The notes under the pieces were generated by a model. It was given only the letters and a program-made list of their open reading frames with translations, did not search any database and had not been told where the DNA came from. A stretch of 34,821 nucleotides of DNA, from assembly GCA_002305725.1 (NCBI GenBank), contig DBQM01000013.1:1-34821 (forward strand), written 5' to 3'. Positions 14,932-22,839 of this stretch are shown piece after piece. A program made the translations under genes and the position numbers. The DNA comes from Ruminococcus sp. UBA1394 (GTDB lineage Bacteria > Bacillota > Clostridia > Oscillospirales > Ruminococcaceae). How positions within the stretch are numbered: position 1 is the first letter of the stretch; the number at the start of each line of letters is the position of its first letter.

Positions 14932-14965
14932 TTCGGGTTTCATTTTATGAAGCCCGAATTTTTTT
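14932..14965 (+). terminator. Terminator after tRNA-Leu
   Basis: A 12-base-pair stem (TTCGGGTTTCAT with ATGAAGCCCGAA, one T-G pair) around TTT is followed by seven T. The AT-rich gap to the lipoprotein gene then holds a TATAAT at 14993-14998 without a recognisable -35 element. Confidence 0.93.
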
Positions 14966-15022
14966 GCCCGATCGGTTAATTTTTATTTATGTTATAATTC
15001 TCTCATTTTAGGAGGAAATCTT

Positions 15023-15775
15023 ATGAACTACAAAGCACTTATTTCAATCGCAGCCGCAGCCTGCCTGCTTTCACTTTCATCCGGATGCGGTACTGATAAA
15101 AGCAGCAGTACTGCTTCGGAGAATTCCACAGTTACTGAGGAAACAGGCACTTCAGAACACAAGACAAAGCTGACCGCAGTATCACCTTCACCCAAAATTT
15201 CAACTGTCAGTCCCGACAAAGTAAAGGTGTACAAGCACTCAAACAAAGCCTTTACCCTTAAAGACTGCGCCACCTCCATTTTTATGGAAAACGGCTGGGA
15301 GATTTTGTCCGGCGGTACTGCAACAGAACAGCAGACGGATGAAATAACATCATTTCCGGCTGTTGTGCAGTACCTTGACACCAAAACCACTCTCACGATA
15401 ACCGTCACTGACGAGTCCGAGGACAGGGATTCTTTCCTCGCCGGAACTGAGGAAACGTATATTGCCGCTTACGGCAGTGCATACGACAGCATTGATATAA
15501 CCAGTTTTAAACAGCTGTCAATTGACGAGTTTGATTCGTTTATAATCAAAGCGGACGTTGTAATAAAGGGCGAAAGCTTTGCCATGACCCATATTCTGTC
15601 CAATGATGTTTCCGGCAAAAGCTATTCATGGATGCTCCTTGACAGCGACGGAAAGTTTGCAGATTTCGACCTTGCAGAGGCAATTTGCTACCCGAAAGTC
15701 ATTGACACTTCAAAATTTGACAAGTTTAAGGATATAGACCTGGACAGCCTTTATAAAGTCCCCATGGAGAATTAA
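15023..15775 (+). CDS. Putative lipoprotein of unknown function
   Basis: The 250-residue product starts with a lipoprotein signal peptide: a lysine at position 4, a hydrophobic stretch, and the lipobox LSSGC with Cys22 as the modified residue. A Ser/Thr-rich linker to about residue 55 (SSSTASENSTVTEETGTS) would span the wall-proximal space. The rest is a single globular domain of about 190 residues with alternating strands, which I do not recognise; segments such as SIFMENGWEILSG and SYSWMLLDSDGKFADFDLAE look ordinary for extracellular domains. AGGAGG precedes the ATG. It lies four bases ahead of a small membrane protein gene and probably forms an operon with it. Confidence 0.8.
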   Translation: MNYKALISIAAAACLLSLSSGCGTDKSSSTASENSTVTEETGTSEHKTKLTAVSPSPKISTVSPDKVKVYKHSNKAFTLKDCATSIFMENGWEILSGGTATEQQTDEITSFPAVVQYLDTKTTLTITVTDESEDRDSFLAGTEETYIAAYGSAYDSIDITSFKQLSIDEFDSFIIKADVVIKGESFAMTHILSNDVSGKSYSWMLLDSDGKFADFDLAEAICYPKVIDTSKFDKFKDIDLDSLYKVPMEN

Positions 15776-15778
15776 TCT

Positions 15779-16354
15779 ATGTTAAGACTGTTAAGATTTG
15801 TGCTGGCTTTTGGTATGCTGGCTTTTGGTATTAATTTAGCCAAAAGAAAAAATGTCAAGCTGAAAGTAGTAAAGTCTGTTTTATGTGTTATTTTATCTTT
15901 AATAATCATGATTTTTCCATTTGAAAACTTGTTTTTAAAATTCAGTTCTCCTGAACAGGCTTTCAGGTATACTGCAACTCACTGCAAAATCATAAAGATT
16001 GTTGAAGAAAAGAATACAGCATTAGTCATTTATGCAGATAATGATTCTGAAACTGCAACATTGATAACTAAATGTGACGGCAAGTGGAAAGCACCATTCT
16101 GGCACAACGATCAGATTCTGTCAAGATTAGAAACCCATGAAATTTATCTGATTACCAAAGAAAAAAACAGCAGCAACTTTTACATAACTATAACTGTTGA
16201 CGCTGACACCAAGACTGTTTCAGATAATATGGGGTCTGTTTTTGAAAATTATTCCCGTAATGATTACTGGACAGACTACGTTGCATATGTTGAAGGCTGT
16301 AATGAAAATTATATTATAAATATTGATGACAAATCATATCAGATAGACTTATAA
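15779..16354 (+). CDS. Membrane-anchored protein of unknown function
   Basis: This 191-residue product has two N-terminal transmembrane helices (about residues 4-21 and 30-53) and a ~135-residue polar C-terminal domain, probably external. No family is recognised. The first helix contains an exact tandem duplication of 15 bases (15801-15815 and 15816-15830), giving LAFGM then LAFGI. The sequence is more AT-rich than its neighbours, with many AAA, AAT and TTA codons, which may signal separate ancestry. The ribosome site is weak (GGAG about eleven bases upstream). It starts four bases after the lipoprotein gene and ends in a terminator shared with the convergent his operon. Confidence 0.7.
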   Translation: MLRLLRFVLAFGMLAFGINLAKRKNVKLKVVKSVLCVILSLIIMIFPFENLFLKFSSPEQAFRYTATHCKIIKIVEEKNTALVIYADNDSETATLITKCDGKWKAPFWHNDQILSRLETHEIYLITKEKNSSNFYITITVDADTKTVSDNMGSVFENYSRNDYWTDYVAYVEGCNENYIINIDDKSYQIDL

Positions 16355-16357
16355 TGC

Positions 16358-16400
16358 AAAAAGACTGCTGCACCATTGATTCCGGTGCGGCAGTCTTTGT
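16358..16400. terminator. Bidirectional terminator (his operon and small membrane gene)
   Basis: AAAGACTGCTGCACC (16360-16374) pairs over 15 bases, with one T-G pair, with 16384-16398 around a nine-base loop. The T run is longer on the minus strand (five T), so it mainly ends the his operon two bases after the hisE stop. It also faces the convergent plus-strand gene. Confidence 0.88.
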
Positions 16401-16401
16401 A

Positions 16402-16740
16402 TCATGTATTCTTGTCAACCTTGTGGAATTTTTTCAGATTTCCGATTTTTTCATTTCTCTCGTCAAGGACCTTTTCAACCTCAGACCATTCAAGTCCCTG
16501 ATTAGCGCAAAGCACCATAACATGGTAAAGCAGGTCGTTTATCTCGTTTTTCAGCTCGTCGTTGTCATTGTTCTTTGCGGCGATTACTGTTTCAGTAGCC
16601 TCCTCGCCAATCTTTTTGCAGATTTTATCCACGCCCTTGTCAAAAAGATAGCAGGTATAGGAATTTTCCTGTGCGGTACCGTTTTCGTAGTCCGCTTTTC
16701 TCTGCTTGATTACTTCAAAAATTTCCTCGTAAACCGTCAT
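16402..16740 (-). CDS. hisE: Phosphoribosyl-ATP pyrophosphatase
   Basis: HisE hydrolyses phosphoribosyl-ATP to phosphoribosyl-AMP, step two of histidine synthesis. The 112-residue all-helical protein has the MazG-like metal-binding pattern: KKIGEEATETVIAAKNNDND, then ELKNEINDLLYHVMVLCANQ. The SYTCYLFDKGVDKICKK segment precedes it, as in the family. It is the last gene of the operon, overlaps hisI by one base, and is separate from HisI, unlike the fused HisIE of enterics. Confidence 0.95.
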   Translation of the reverse strand: MTVYEEIFEVIKQRKADYENGTAQENSYTCYLFDKGVDKICKKIGEEATETVIAAKNNDNDELKNEINDLLYHVMVLCANQGLEWSEVEKVLDERNEKIGNLKKFHKVDKNT

Positions 16741-17090
16741 TATTCTTTCTCCTCATCGTTATAAATTTCATTGAAAAAGCAGCTGTACTCTCCCGTATGG
16801 CAGGCAACACCGGTCTGCTTTACATTTACAAGCAGTGTATCGTTGTCGCAGTCACCGTAAATGCTGACTACCTTTTGCAGGTGTCCGGAGGTTGCTCCCT
16901 TGTTCCAGTATTCCTGTCTGGAACGGCTCCAGAACCATGTGTAGCCTGTTTCAAGAGTTTTTTTCAGGCTTTCCTTGTTCATGTACGCAAGCATTAAAAC
17001 CGTTTTTGTGTCCGCCTCAAAGCAGATTGCCGGTATAAGCTCGCTCTTGACAAAAAATTTGTCAAGGTCGTTCAAATCTATTTTTATCAT
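16740..17090 (-). CDS. hisI: Phosphoribosyl-AMP cyclohydrolase
   Basis: HisI opens the adenine ring of phosphoribosyl-AMP. The 116-residue protein has the family core AYMNKESLKKTLETGYTWFW, SRSRQEYWNKGATSGHLQ and the metal-binding DCDNDTLL. The cysteine pair of GVACHTGEYSCFF supplies zinc ligands. It begins four bases after hisF and overlaps hisE by one base. Confidence 0.96.
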   Translation of the reverse strand: MIKIDLNDLDKFFVKSELIPAICFEADTKTVLMLAYMNKESLKKTLETGYTWFWSRSRQEYWNKGATSGHLQKVVSIYGDCDNDTLLVNVKQTGVACHTGEYSCFFNEIYNDEEKE

Positions 17091-17094
17091 TTTT

Positions 17095-17850
17095 TTACCT
17101 CACAATAATACCCTTACCCCTGCAATACTCCTTGACCTCTCCCACAGTCAGTTCCTTGAAGTGGAAAAGTGACGCCGCAAGAGCCGCAGTTGCACCGGTT
17201 TTCTCGAACACCTCGGAAAAGTCCTCTATCTTTCCCGCACCACCGCTTGCAATAACCGGAATGTTCACGGCTTTGCACACAGCGTCCAGCATTTCAATAT
17301 CAAAGCCGGCTTTTGTACCGTCCGCATCAATTGAATTAAGGCAAATCTCTCCTGCGCCAAGCTGTTCAATCTGCTTTACCCAGTCGATAAGGTCGAGATT
17401 CATGTCAACACGTCCGCCGTTTATGTAGACAGTCCACTTTTTATCGGCGATTTTCTTTGCGTCAATGCCCACGCAAATGCACTGACTGCCGAATATATCA
17501 GCACCATCCTTGATAAGCTGAGGATTCTGCACAGCCTGTGAATTGACAGAAACCTTGTCCGCACCGGCTCTCAGCGCCTCACGGATATCGTCAACAGTCT
17601 TGATTCCGCCGCCGACAGTCAGCGGTACGAAAACTTTTTTAGCGGTTTCCCTTACAACGTCAAGGAAAACTCCCCTGCCCTCGAAAGACGCAGTAATATC
17701 ATAGAAAACAAGCTCGTCCGCACCCTGGCGGTTATACTCCTCCGCATATTCAACAGGGTCGCCGACGTCCTTTATACCCTCAAAGTTTACACCCTTTACA
17801 ACCTTTCCGTTTCTAACGTCAAGGCATGGAATAATTCTTTTTGCAAGCAT
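17095..17850 (-). CDS. hisF: Imidazole glycerol phosphate synthase, cyclase subunit
   Basis: HisF is a (beta/alpha)8 barrel that uses ammonia from HisH to form imidazole glycerol phosphate and AICAR. The 251-residue protein begins MLAKRIIPCLDVRNGKVVKG, with the catalytic Asp11. The second catalytic aspartate is in CVGIDAKKIADKKW. Phosphate-binding loops VGGGIKTVDDIREAL and IPVIASGGAGKIEDF are intact. It lies three bases after hisA, and the two barrels show the usual sequence kinship. Confidence 0.97.
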   Translation of the reverse strand: MLAKRIIPCLDVRNGKVVKGVNFEGIKDVGDPVEYAEEYNRQGADELVFYDITASFEGRGVFLDVVRETAKKVFVPLTVGGGIKTVDDIREALRAGADKVSVNSQAVQNPQLIKDGADIFGSQCICVGIDAKKIADKKWTVYINGGRVDMNLDLIDWVKQIEQLGAGEICLNSIDADGTKAGFDIEMLDAVCKAVNIPVIASGGAGKIEDFSEVFEKTGATAALAASLFHFKELTVGEVKEYCRGKGIIVR

Positions 17851-17853
17851 TTT

Positions 17854-18582
17854 CTACTCTCCTTCCCCGATTCTGACAGCCTCTCTCAGATCAAGAGTAC
17901 CCTTGTAAATGGATTTGCCGCATATCGTACCGTACAGACCAAGCTGTTTGCAAGCCTTTATGTCCTCGATTGTGTGTACTCCCCCGCTGGCTATTATACA
18001 GCATTCGCCGTTGGTAGCCTTTTCAAGGTCACCCAGCTGTTTAGTGTTCACGCCGGAAAGAGTACCGTCCTTGGAAATATCCGTTACAATGAAGTACTTG
18101 ACGCCGATTTTTATCATTTCTTTTGCAAGGTCAATGTAGTGAACGTCTGAAGACTCCAGCCAGCCCTCGGTTGCGACCATGCCGTCCTTTGAGTCAATGC
18201 CCACGGCTATTTTTTCGCTGCCGAATTTTTCAACAGCGTCCTTTACAAGCTGTGGATTTTTCAGCGCCGCAGAGCCTATGATAACCCTTGAAATCCCCAT
18301 TGAGAGATACTCCTCAATTGTTTCGATATTTCTGATACCGCCGCCCACTTCGACCTTTAAAGAAGTCTTTTCGGCAACGTCCTTATAAATTTTCGTATTG
18401 ACCGGTCTGCCCTCTTTTGCACCGTCAAGGTCAACCATGTGAATCCATGTCGCACCTGCCTCCTCAAAGCCTTTAGCGGTTTCAAGGTAATCGGCGGCAA
18501 CCTTTTCAACTGTTGAAAAATCGCCCTTGAAAAGCCTTACGCAATTTCCGTCCTTTATGTCAATTGCCGGTAAAATAATCAT
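17854..18582 (-). CDS. hisA: ProFAR isomerase
   Basis: HisA carries out the Amadori rearrangement of ProFAR to PRFAR. The 242-residue barrel begins MIILPAIDIKDGNCVRLFKG, containing the catalytic Asp8. The second catalytic aspartate is in FIVTDISKDGTLSGVN, and the phosphate sites VEVGGGIRNIETI and IIASGGVHTIEDI are present. It overlaps the end of hisH by four bases. Nothing suggests the PriA/TrpF bifunctional form, though this cannot be excluded by eye. Confidence 0.97.
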   Translation of the reverse strand: MIILPAIDIKDGNCVRLFKGDFSTVEKVAADYLETAKGFEEAGATWIHMVDLDGAKEGRPVNTKIYKDVAEKTSLKVEVGGGIRNIETIEEYLSMGISRVIIGSAALKNPQLVKDAVEKFGSEKIAVGIDSKDGMVATEGWLESSDVHYIDLAKEMIKIGVKYFIVTDISKDGTLSGVNTKQLGDLEKATNGECCIIASGGVHTIEDIKACKQLGLYGTICGKSIYKGTLDLREAVRIGEGE

Positions 18583-19184
18583 CTGATAAGTCCTCCGAAA
18601 TTCTTCAGAATTTTAAGACCTGTTTCACCGCTCTTCTCCGGGTGAAACTGTGCGCCGTAGACAGTACCGCCGTCATAGACCAGTGCCGGAACTCTTCCGC
18701 CGTAATTGGAATATGCCGCAATGTTTTTGTCGTCACACTCTGCCTTGTAGGAGTGAACAAAGTAAACAAAGCTGTTTTCATCAAGTCCGGCAAGGAGAGG
18801 ACAGTCGTTGAGCACCTCAAGCTTATTCCAGCCCATGTGAGGGATTATGAGGTTTTCTTCCTCCATTTTCTTAACACTGCCGGGGATAAGACTCAGTCCG
18901 TCACACTCCTCAAACTCATAGCCTTTTTCAAATATCAGCTGCATACCAAGGCATATTCCCAGAAACGGCTTTTTCTTTGCCTGTGTCTTGATAGTGTCCA
19001 CAAGACCGCTTTTATTAAGCATTTCCATGGCGCTCGGGAACGCTCCTACGCCCGGAAGAATAAGTGCGTCTGCCGATTCAATATCCTCTTTTTTGTCAGT
19101 AAGCCTGCTTTCCATGCCCAGATAATCAAGGGCATTTTTTACGCTGAAAATATTTCCTGCACCATAATCAATTACAGCAATCAT
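18579..19184 (-). CDS. hisH: Imidazole glycerol phosphate synthase, glutaminase subunit
   Basis: HisH is the class I glutamine amidotransferase that feeds ammonia to HisF. The 201-residue protein has the nucleophile motif FLGICLGMQLIFE and the catalytic His and Glu of YGAQFHPEKSG. The oxyanion-strand motif is VGAFPSAMEML. I set the start at the ATG at 19184, because AAAGGAG is eight bases before it. The in-frame GTG at 19193 overlaps that site and would add three residues. Confidence 0.97.
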   Translation of the reverse strand: MIAVIDYGAGNIFSVKNALDYLGMESRLTDKKEDIESADALILPGVGAFPSAMEMLNKSGLVDTIKTQAKKKPFLGICLGMQLIFEKGYEFEECDGLSLIPGSVKKMEEENLIIPHMGWNKLEVLNDCPLLAGLDENSFVYFVHSYKAECDDKNIAAYSNYGGRVPALVYDGGTVYGAQFHPEKSGETGLKILKNFGGLIR

Positions 19185-19202
19185 TTTTAACACTCCTTTA
19201 TT

Positions 19203-19784
19203 TTACAGAGTACCCTTTGTGGAAAGGGTTTCACCGTCTTCAAGTTCTTTCACAGCCGCCTTTAAAGCGTGAGCCGCCGCCTTGAATACAGCCTCGCATT
19301 TGTGGTGGTCATTTGAACCGTAAACCATGTTAAGATGCATTGTAATTCCGGCATTAAAGGCAAACGCTCTGAAAAATTCCTCTGTCAGACAGGCGTCATA
19401 CTCACCTATCATCTGATTGGAAAACTCGCCCTTAAACACAAGAAACGGTCTGTTGCTTATATCAAGAGAGCAGAATCCCAAAGCCTCGTCCATTGGAATA
19501 TAAGCCGTACCGTAGCGGGCAATACCGGACTTGTCCCCCAAGGCTTTGGCAAGTGCCTGACCCAGAACAATGCCTGTGTCCTCAACAGTGTGGTGTCCGT
19601 CAACGTCAAGGTCGCCCACTGCTTTTATGTTCATGCTGATACCGCTGTGTTTTGAGAGGGCGGTGAGCATATGGTCAAAAAAGCCTATGCCTGTGGCTAT
19701 TTCGGAATTGCCTTTTCCGTCAATCGAGAGGGTAATGCTTATGTCTGTTTCACGGGTTTTTCTTTCAACCGTTCCTGTTCTCAT
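19203..19784 (-). CDS. hisB: Imidazoleglycerol-phosphate dehydratase
   Basis: HisB dehydrates imidazole glycerol phosphate to imidazole acetol phosphate. The 193-residue product is the dehydratase alone, without the N-terminal phosphatase of enteric HisB. Metal-binding motifs FFDHMLTALSKHSG, DGHHTVEDTGIVLG and NDHHKCEAVFKAAAHAL are complete. AAAGGA spaced six bases from the ATG at 19784 decides the start; an in-frame TTG at 19799 is less likely. A 56-base gap, the largest in the operon, separates it from hisC. Confidence 0.97.
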   Translation of the reverse strand: MRTGTVERKTRETDISITLSIDGKGNSEIATGIGFFDHMLTALSKHSGISMNIKAVGDLDVDGHHTVEDTGIVLGQALAKALGDKSGIARYGTAYIPMDEALGFCSLDISNRPFLVFKGEFSNQMIGEYDACLTEEFFRAFAFNAGITMHLNMVYGSNDHHKCEAVFKAAAHALKAAVKELEDGETLSTKGTL

Positions 19785-19840
19785 GATAAATCCTTTCAAT
19801 TATAAGTTTAAAACGCTGAAATTTAATTTTACTGTGGCTG

Positions 19841-20902
19841 TTAGTTTTTCGCCGTTATTTCCTCCAGTGCCTTAATAAGACAGTCCATTTCCTCCGGCGT
19901 ACCTACTGTTATTCTCAGTGAATTGTTTATCCTCGGCTTATTCCAGTAGCGCACAAATATTTTCCGCTTTTTCAGTTCCTCGAATATCTCCCCCGCCGGC
20001 TTTGTCTTATGTGATGCAAAAATAAAATTGCTCATTGAATCGGGGAATGTAAATCCCAGCGCCGAAAGACGTTCCTTAGTCTTTTCACGGGTATCAATAA
20101 TCATATTTACAGTCTTTTGGAAATATTCCTCATCTTTTACCGACTGCGCACCGCAAAGCTGTGTGACCGGATTCATGGTGTAGGAGTTGATGGAAAACTT
20201 CACGTCGTTCATAAACTTTATAAGCTTTTCATTGCCGATTGCAAAGCCGATTCGCATACCAGCCATAGAGCGTGACTTTGAAAAGGTCTGCACCACAAGG
20301 AGATTCTCATACTTTTCAACAAGCGGCAGACAGCTTTCACCGCCGAAGTCAATATAAGCCTCGTCTATGATAACCACTGACTGCGGATTTGCCTTAATAA
20401 TTTCCTCAATCATCTCAACGCTTTCAAGCACACCTGTCGGCGCATTTGGATTAGGGAAAATAATTCCGCCGTTTTCAGTTTTGTAGTCAGACGGCTTGAT
20501 ATGCAGGTTTTCGTCAATGGGTATCTGCCTGTACGGAATCCTGTAAACCTCCGCCCACACGTCATAGAAAGAATATGTTATATCCGGAAAAAGCACCGGC
20601 TTGTCCGAATTGAAAAATGTCATAAATGCCATTGACAGAACATCGTCCGAGCCAACTCCCACAAACACCTGCGACGGCTTAACGCCGTATCTTTCAGCAA
20701 GTGCGTCCACAAGGACTGTGGAATCGGGGTCGGGATAAAGCTTCATTCTGTCCGTTTCAAAGGCTTTCATTACTTCCGCCGCTTTGGGTGACGGCGGATA
20801 TGGATTTTCGTTGGTGTTAAGCTTGATTATATTCTTGTCCTTAGGCTGTTCACCCGGGACATAGGGTTCAACACGTCTTACATTGCTTTCCCAGCTGCTC
20901 AT
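19841..20902 (-). CDS. hisC: Histidinol-phosphate aminotransferase
   Basis: HisC is a PLP-dependent class I aminotransferase converting imidazole acetol phosphate to histidinol phosphate with glutamate. The 353-residue protein has the N-terminal IIKLNTNENPYPPSP signature, the IIDEAYIDFGGES cofactor site, and FSKSRSMAGMRIGFAIGN with the Schiff-base lysine. SLRITVGTPEEMDCLIKAL closes the domain. It lies 17 bases after hisD in the operon, which supports HisC over a related aminotransferase. Confidence 0.95.
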   Translation of the reverse strand: MSSWESNVRRVEPYVPGEQPKDKNIIKLNTNENPYPPSPKAAEVMKAFETDRMKLYPDPDSTVLVDALAERYGVKPSQVFVGVGSDDVLSMAFMTFFNSDKPVLFPDITYSFYDVWAEVYRIPYRQIPIDENLHIKPSDYKTENGGIIFPNPNAPTGVLESVEMIEEIIKANPQSVVIIDEAYIDFGGESCLPLVEKYENLLVVQTFSKSRSMAGMRIGFAIGNEKLIKFMNDVKFSINSYTMNPVTQLCGAQSVKDEEYFQKTVNMIIDTREKTKERLSALGFTFPDSMSNFIFASHKTKPAGEIFEELKKRKIFVRYWNKPRINNSLRITVGTPEEMDCLIKALEEITAKN

Positions 20903-20919
20903 TCAGATCATTCCTTTAC

Positions 20920-22209
20920 TTAATCTTCAAATCTTACCTTGATTGCATTTGCGTGAGCAGTAAGTCCCTCTTTTTCGGCAATGAGGACAATATCGTCCTT
21001 AGCCTCTCTGAGAGCCTCCTCTGTATAGTAAATATAGCTTGAACGCTTGATAAAGCTTGATACTGAAAGTGGTGAGAAAAATCTTGCAGTACCGCTTGTA
21101 GGAAGAACATGGTTCGGACCTGCGTAGTAGTCGCCCAGCGGTTCGGAGGCGTAGTTGCCAAGGAACACTGAACCTGCGTTGTCAAGCTTGCCGATATACT
21201 CAGTCGGATTTTTCATAAGTACTTCAAGGTGTTCAGGCGCAATTGCGTTTGCAAGCTCTACTGCGCAGTGCGGACAGTCGCAGATAATGATAACGCCGTA
21301 ATCTTCAAGGGACTTTTCAATGATTTCCTTTCTTGAAAGATACTGCACCTGTCTTTCAATTTCAGCAATAGTCCTGTCAGCGATTTCCTCGCTTGTTGTA
21401 AGGAGTATTGCAGAAGCAAGCTTGTCGTGCTCAGCCTGTGACATAAGGTCTGCCGCAACGAATTTCGGGTCAGCTGTTTCGTCAGCCATAACGAGAATTT
21501 CACTCGGTCCTGCAATCATGTCAATGTCAACCTGACCGTAAAGCAGTTTCTTTGCAGTTGCAACGAAAATATTTCCAGGGCCTACTATCTTGTCAACTCT
21601 CGGGATTGTTTCAGTACCGAAAGCAAGAGCCGCAACAGCCTGTGCACCGCCCATCATAAACACTCTGTCAACTCCGCATACGGCAGCGGCAACAAGAATG
21701 TCCTTGTTTGGTGTACCGTCTTTAAGCGGTGGTGTTACCATAATAATTTCCTTAACGCCTGCAATCTTTGCCGGAATTGCATTCATAAGCACGCTTGACG
21801 GATAAGCGGCAGTACCGCCCGGGACGTAAAGACCAACTCTTTCCAGTCCTCTTACTCTCTGACCCAGCATAACGCCGTTGTCCTTTGTGTCAACAAAGCC
21901 CTGCTGACGCTGACGGTTGTGGAATTCCGCAATGTTTTCCATAGCGTTTAAGAGTGCGTCTACAAAATCCTGTTCAGCCTCCTCAAGAGCTTCGTTTATA
22001 ACCTCCTGGGGCACTTCATAGTATTTCGGCAGACTGCCGTCAAACTTTTCAGTATATTCCTTAACAGCCTTGTCGCCGTTTTCCTTAACGTTTTCAATAA
22101 TCTCGCTTACAATCTGTGTTACCTTTTTGTCAGTTTCACCGCTGCGCTTTTTAAGCGATTCCAGAAACTCAAATTCGTCCTTGCCGTTTGCATAAATCTT
22201 CTTTATCAT
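20920..22209 (-). CDS. hisD: Histidinol dehydrogenase
   Basis: HisD carries out the final two NAD-dependent oxidations from histidinol to histidine. The 429-residue length is typical. Family signatures are GLYVPGGTAAYPSSVLMNAI, FMMGGAQAVAALAFGTE, KIVGPGNIFVATAKK, DMIAGPSEILVMADE, the zinc site SQAEHDKLASAILLT, and the catalytic-region IAPEHLEVL. GPNHVLPTSGTARFFSPLS follows near the C-terminus. It overlaps hisG by four bases (ATGA). Confidence 0.97.
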   Translation of the reverse strand: MIKKIYANGKDEFEFLESLKKRSGETDKKVTQIVSEIIENVKENGDKAVKEYTEKFDGSLPKYYEVPQEVINEALEEAEQDFVDALLNAMENIAEFHNRQRQQGFVDTKDNGVMLGQRVRGLERVGLYVPGGTAAYPSSVLMNAIPAKIAGVKEIIMVTPPLKDGTPNKDILVAAAVCGVDRVFMMGGAQAVAALAFGTETIPRVDKIVGPGNIFVATAKKLLYGQVDIDMIAGPSEILVMADETADPKFVAADLMSQAEHDKLASAILLTTSEEIADRTIAEIERQVQYLSRKEIIEKSLEDYGVIIICDCPHCAVELANAIAPEHLEVLMKNPTEYIGKLDNAGSVFLGNYASEPLGDYYAGPNHVLPTSGTARFFSPLSVSSFIKRSSYIYYTEEALREAKDDIVLIAEKEGLTAHANAIKVRFED

Positions 22210-22838
22210 TTCAGATTCTCCTCGATAATTCCAATCAGATTTTCAATTTCTTTTTGTCTTAATTTCAGACTTACTGTGTTTACAATAAGCCTTGCGGAAA
22301 TCGGCGCAATGTCCTCGATTACTTCAAGACCGTTTTCCTTTAAAGTTGTACCCGTTTCAACAATATCCACGATACCGTTTGAAAGCTCTAAAAGCGGCGC
22401 AAGTTCAACAGAGCCCTCGATTTTTACTATATCAACATCCATGCCCTTGCTCTCGAAAAATGTCCTTGCAACATTCGGGTACTTTGTGGCGATAGTCTTG
22501 ACGCCGTAGCCCTCGTAAAAGTCTGTACCCTTTTTAGCCGCAAGAGCAAATTTGCAGCGTCCGAAGCCTAAGTCCACAAGCTCAAAGAACTTGCCGCTCA
22601 TTTCCATAATGGTATCTTTCCCCACAACGCCCATGTCGCACACGCCATGCTCAACATAGGTGATAACGTCGTTCGCCTTTGCAAGCACGACCTCAATATT
22701 TGCGTCCTTTATAGGCAGAATAAGCTTTCTTCCCTTTTCCCTGACAGCTGTGCAGTCAAAGCCGGACTTTTCAAGAAGTCCTATGGTATCCTTTTCAAGT
22801 CTGCCCTTTGTCAGCGCAATTCTAAGCGGTTTCTGCAT
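22206..22838 (-). CDS. hisG: ATP phosphoribosyltransferase, short form
   Basis: HisG joins ATP and PRPP, the committed and feedback-controlled first step. At 210 residues it is the short form that lacks the C-terminal regulatory domain and works as a hetero-octamer with HisZ. It starts IALTKGRLEKDTIGLLEKSG and contains ANDVITYVEHGVCDMGVVGK. The PRPP-binding motif DIVETGTTLKENGLEVIEDI is intact. HisZ ends one base before it, consistent with partner coexpression. Confidence 0.97.
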   Translation of the reverse strand: MQKPLRIALTKGRLEKDTIGLLEKSGFDCTAVREKGRKLILPIKDANIEVVLAKANDVITYVEHGVCDMGVVGKDTIMEMSGKFFELVDLGFGRCKFALAAKKGTDFYEGYGVKTIATKYPNVARTFFESKGMDVDIVKIEGSVELAPLLELSNGIVDIVETGTTLKENGLEVIEDIAPISARLIVNTVSLKLRQKEIENLIGIIEENLK

Positions 22839-22839
22839 A

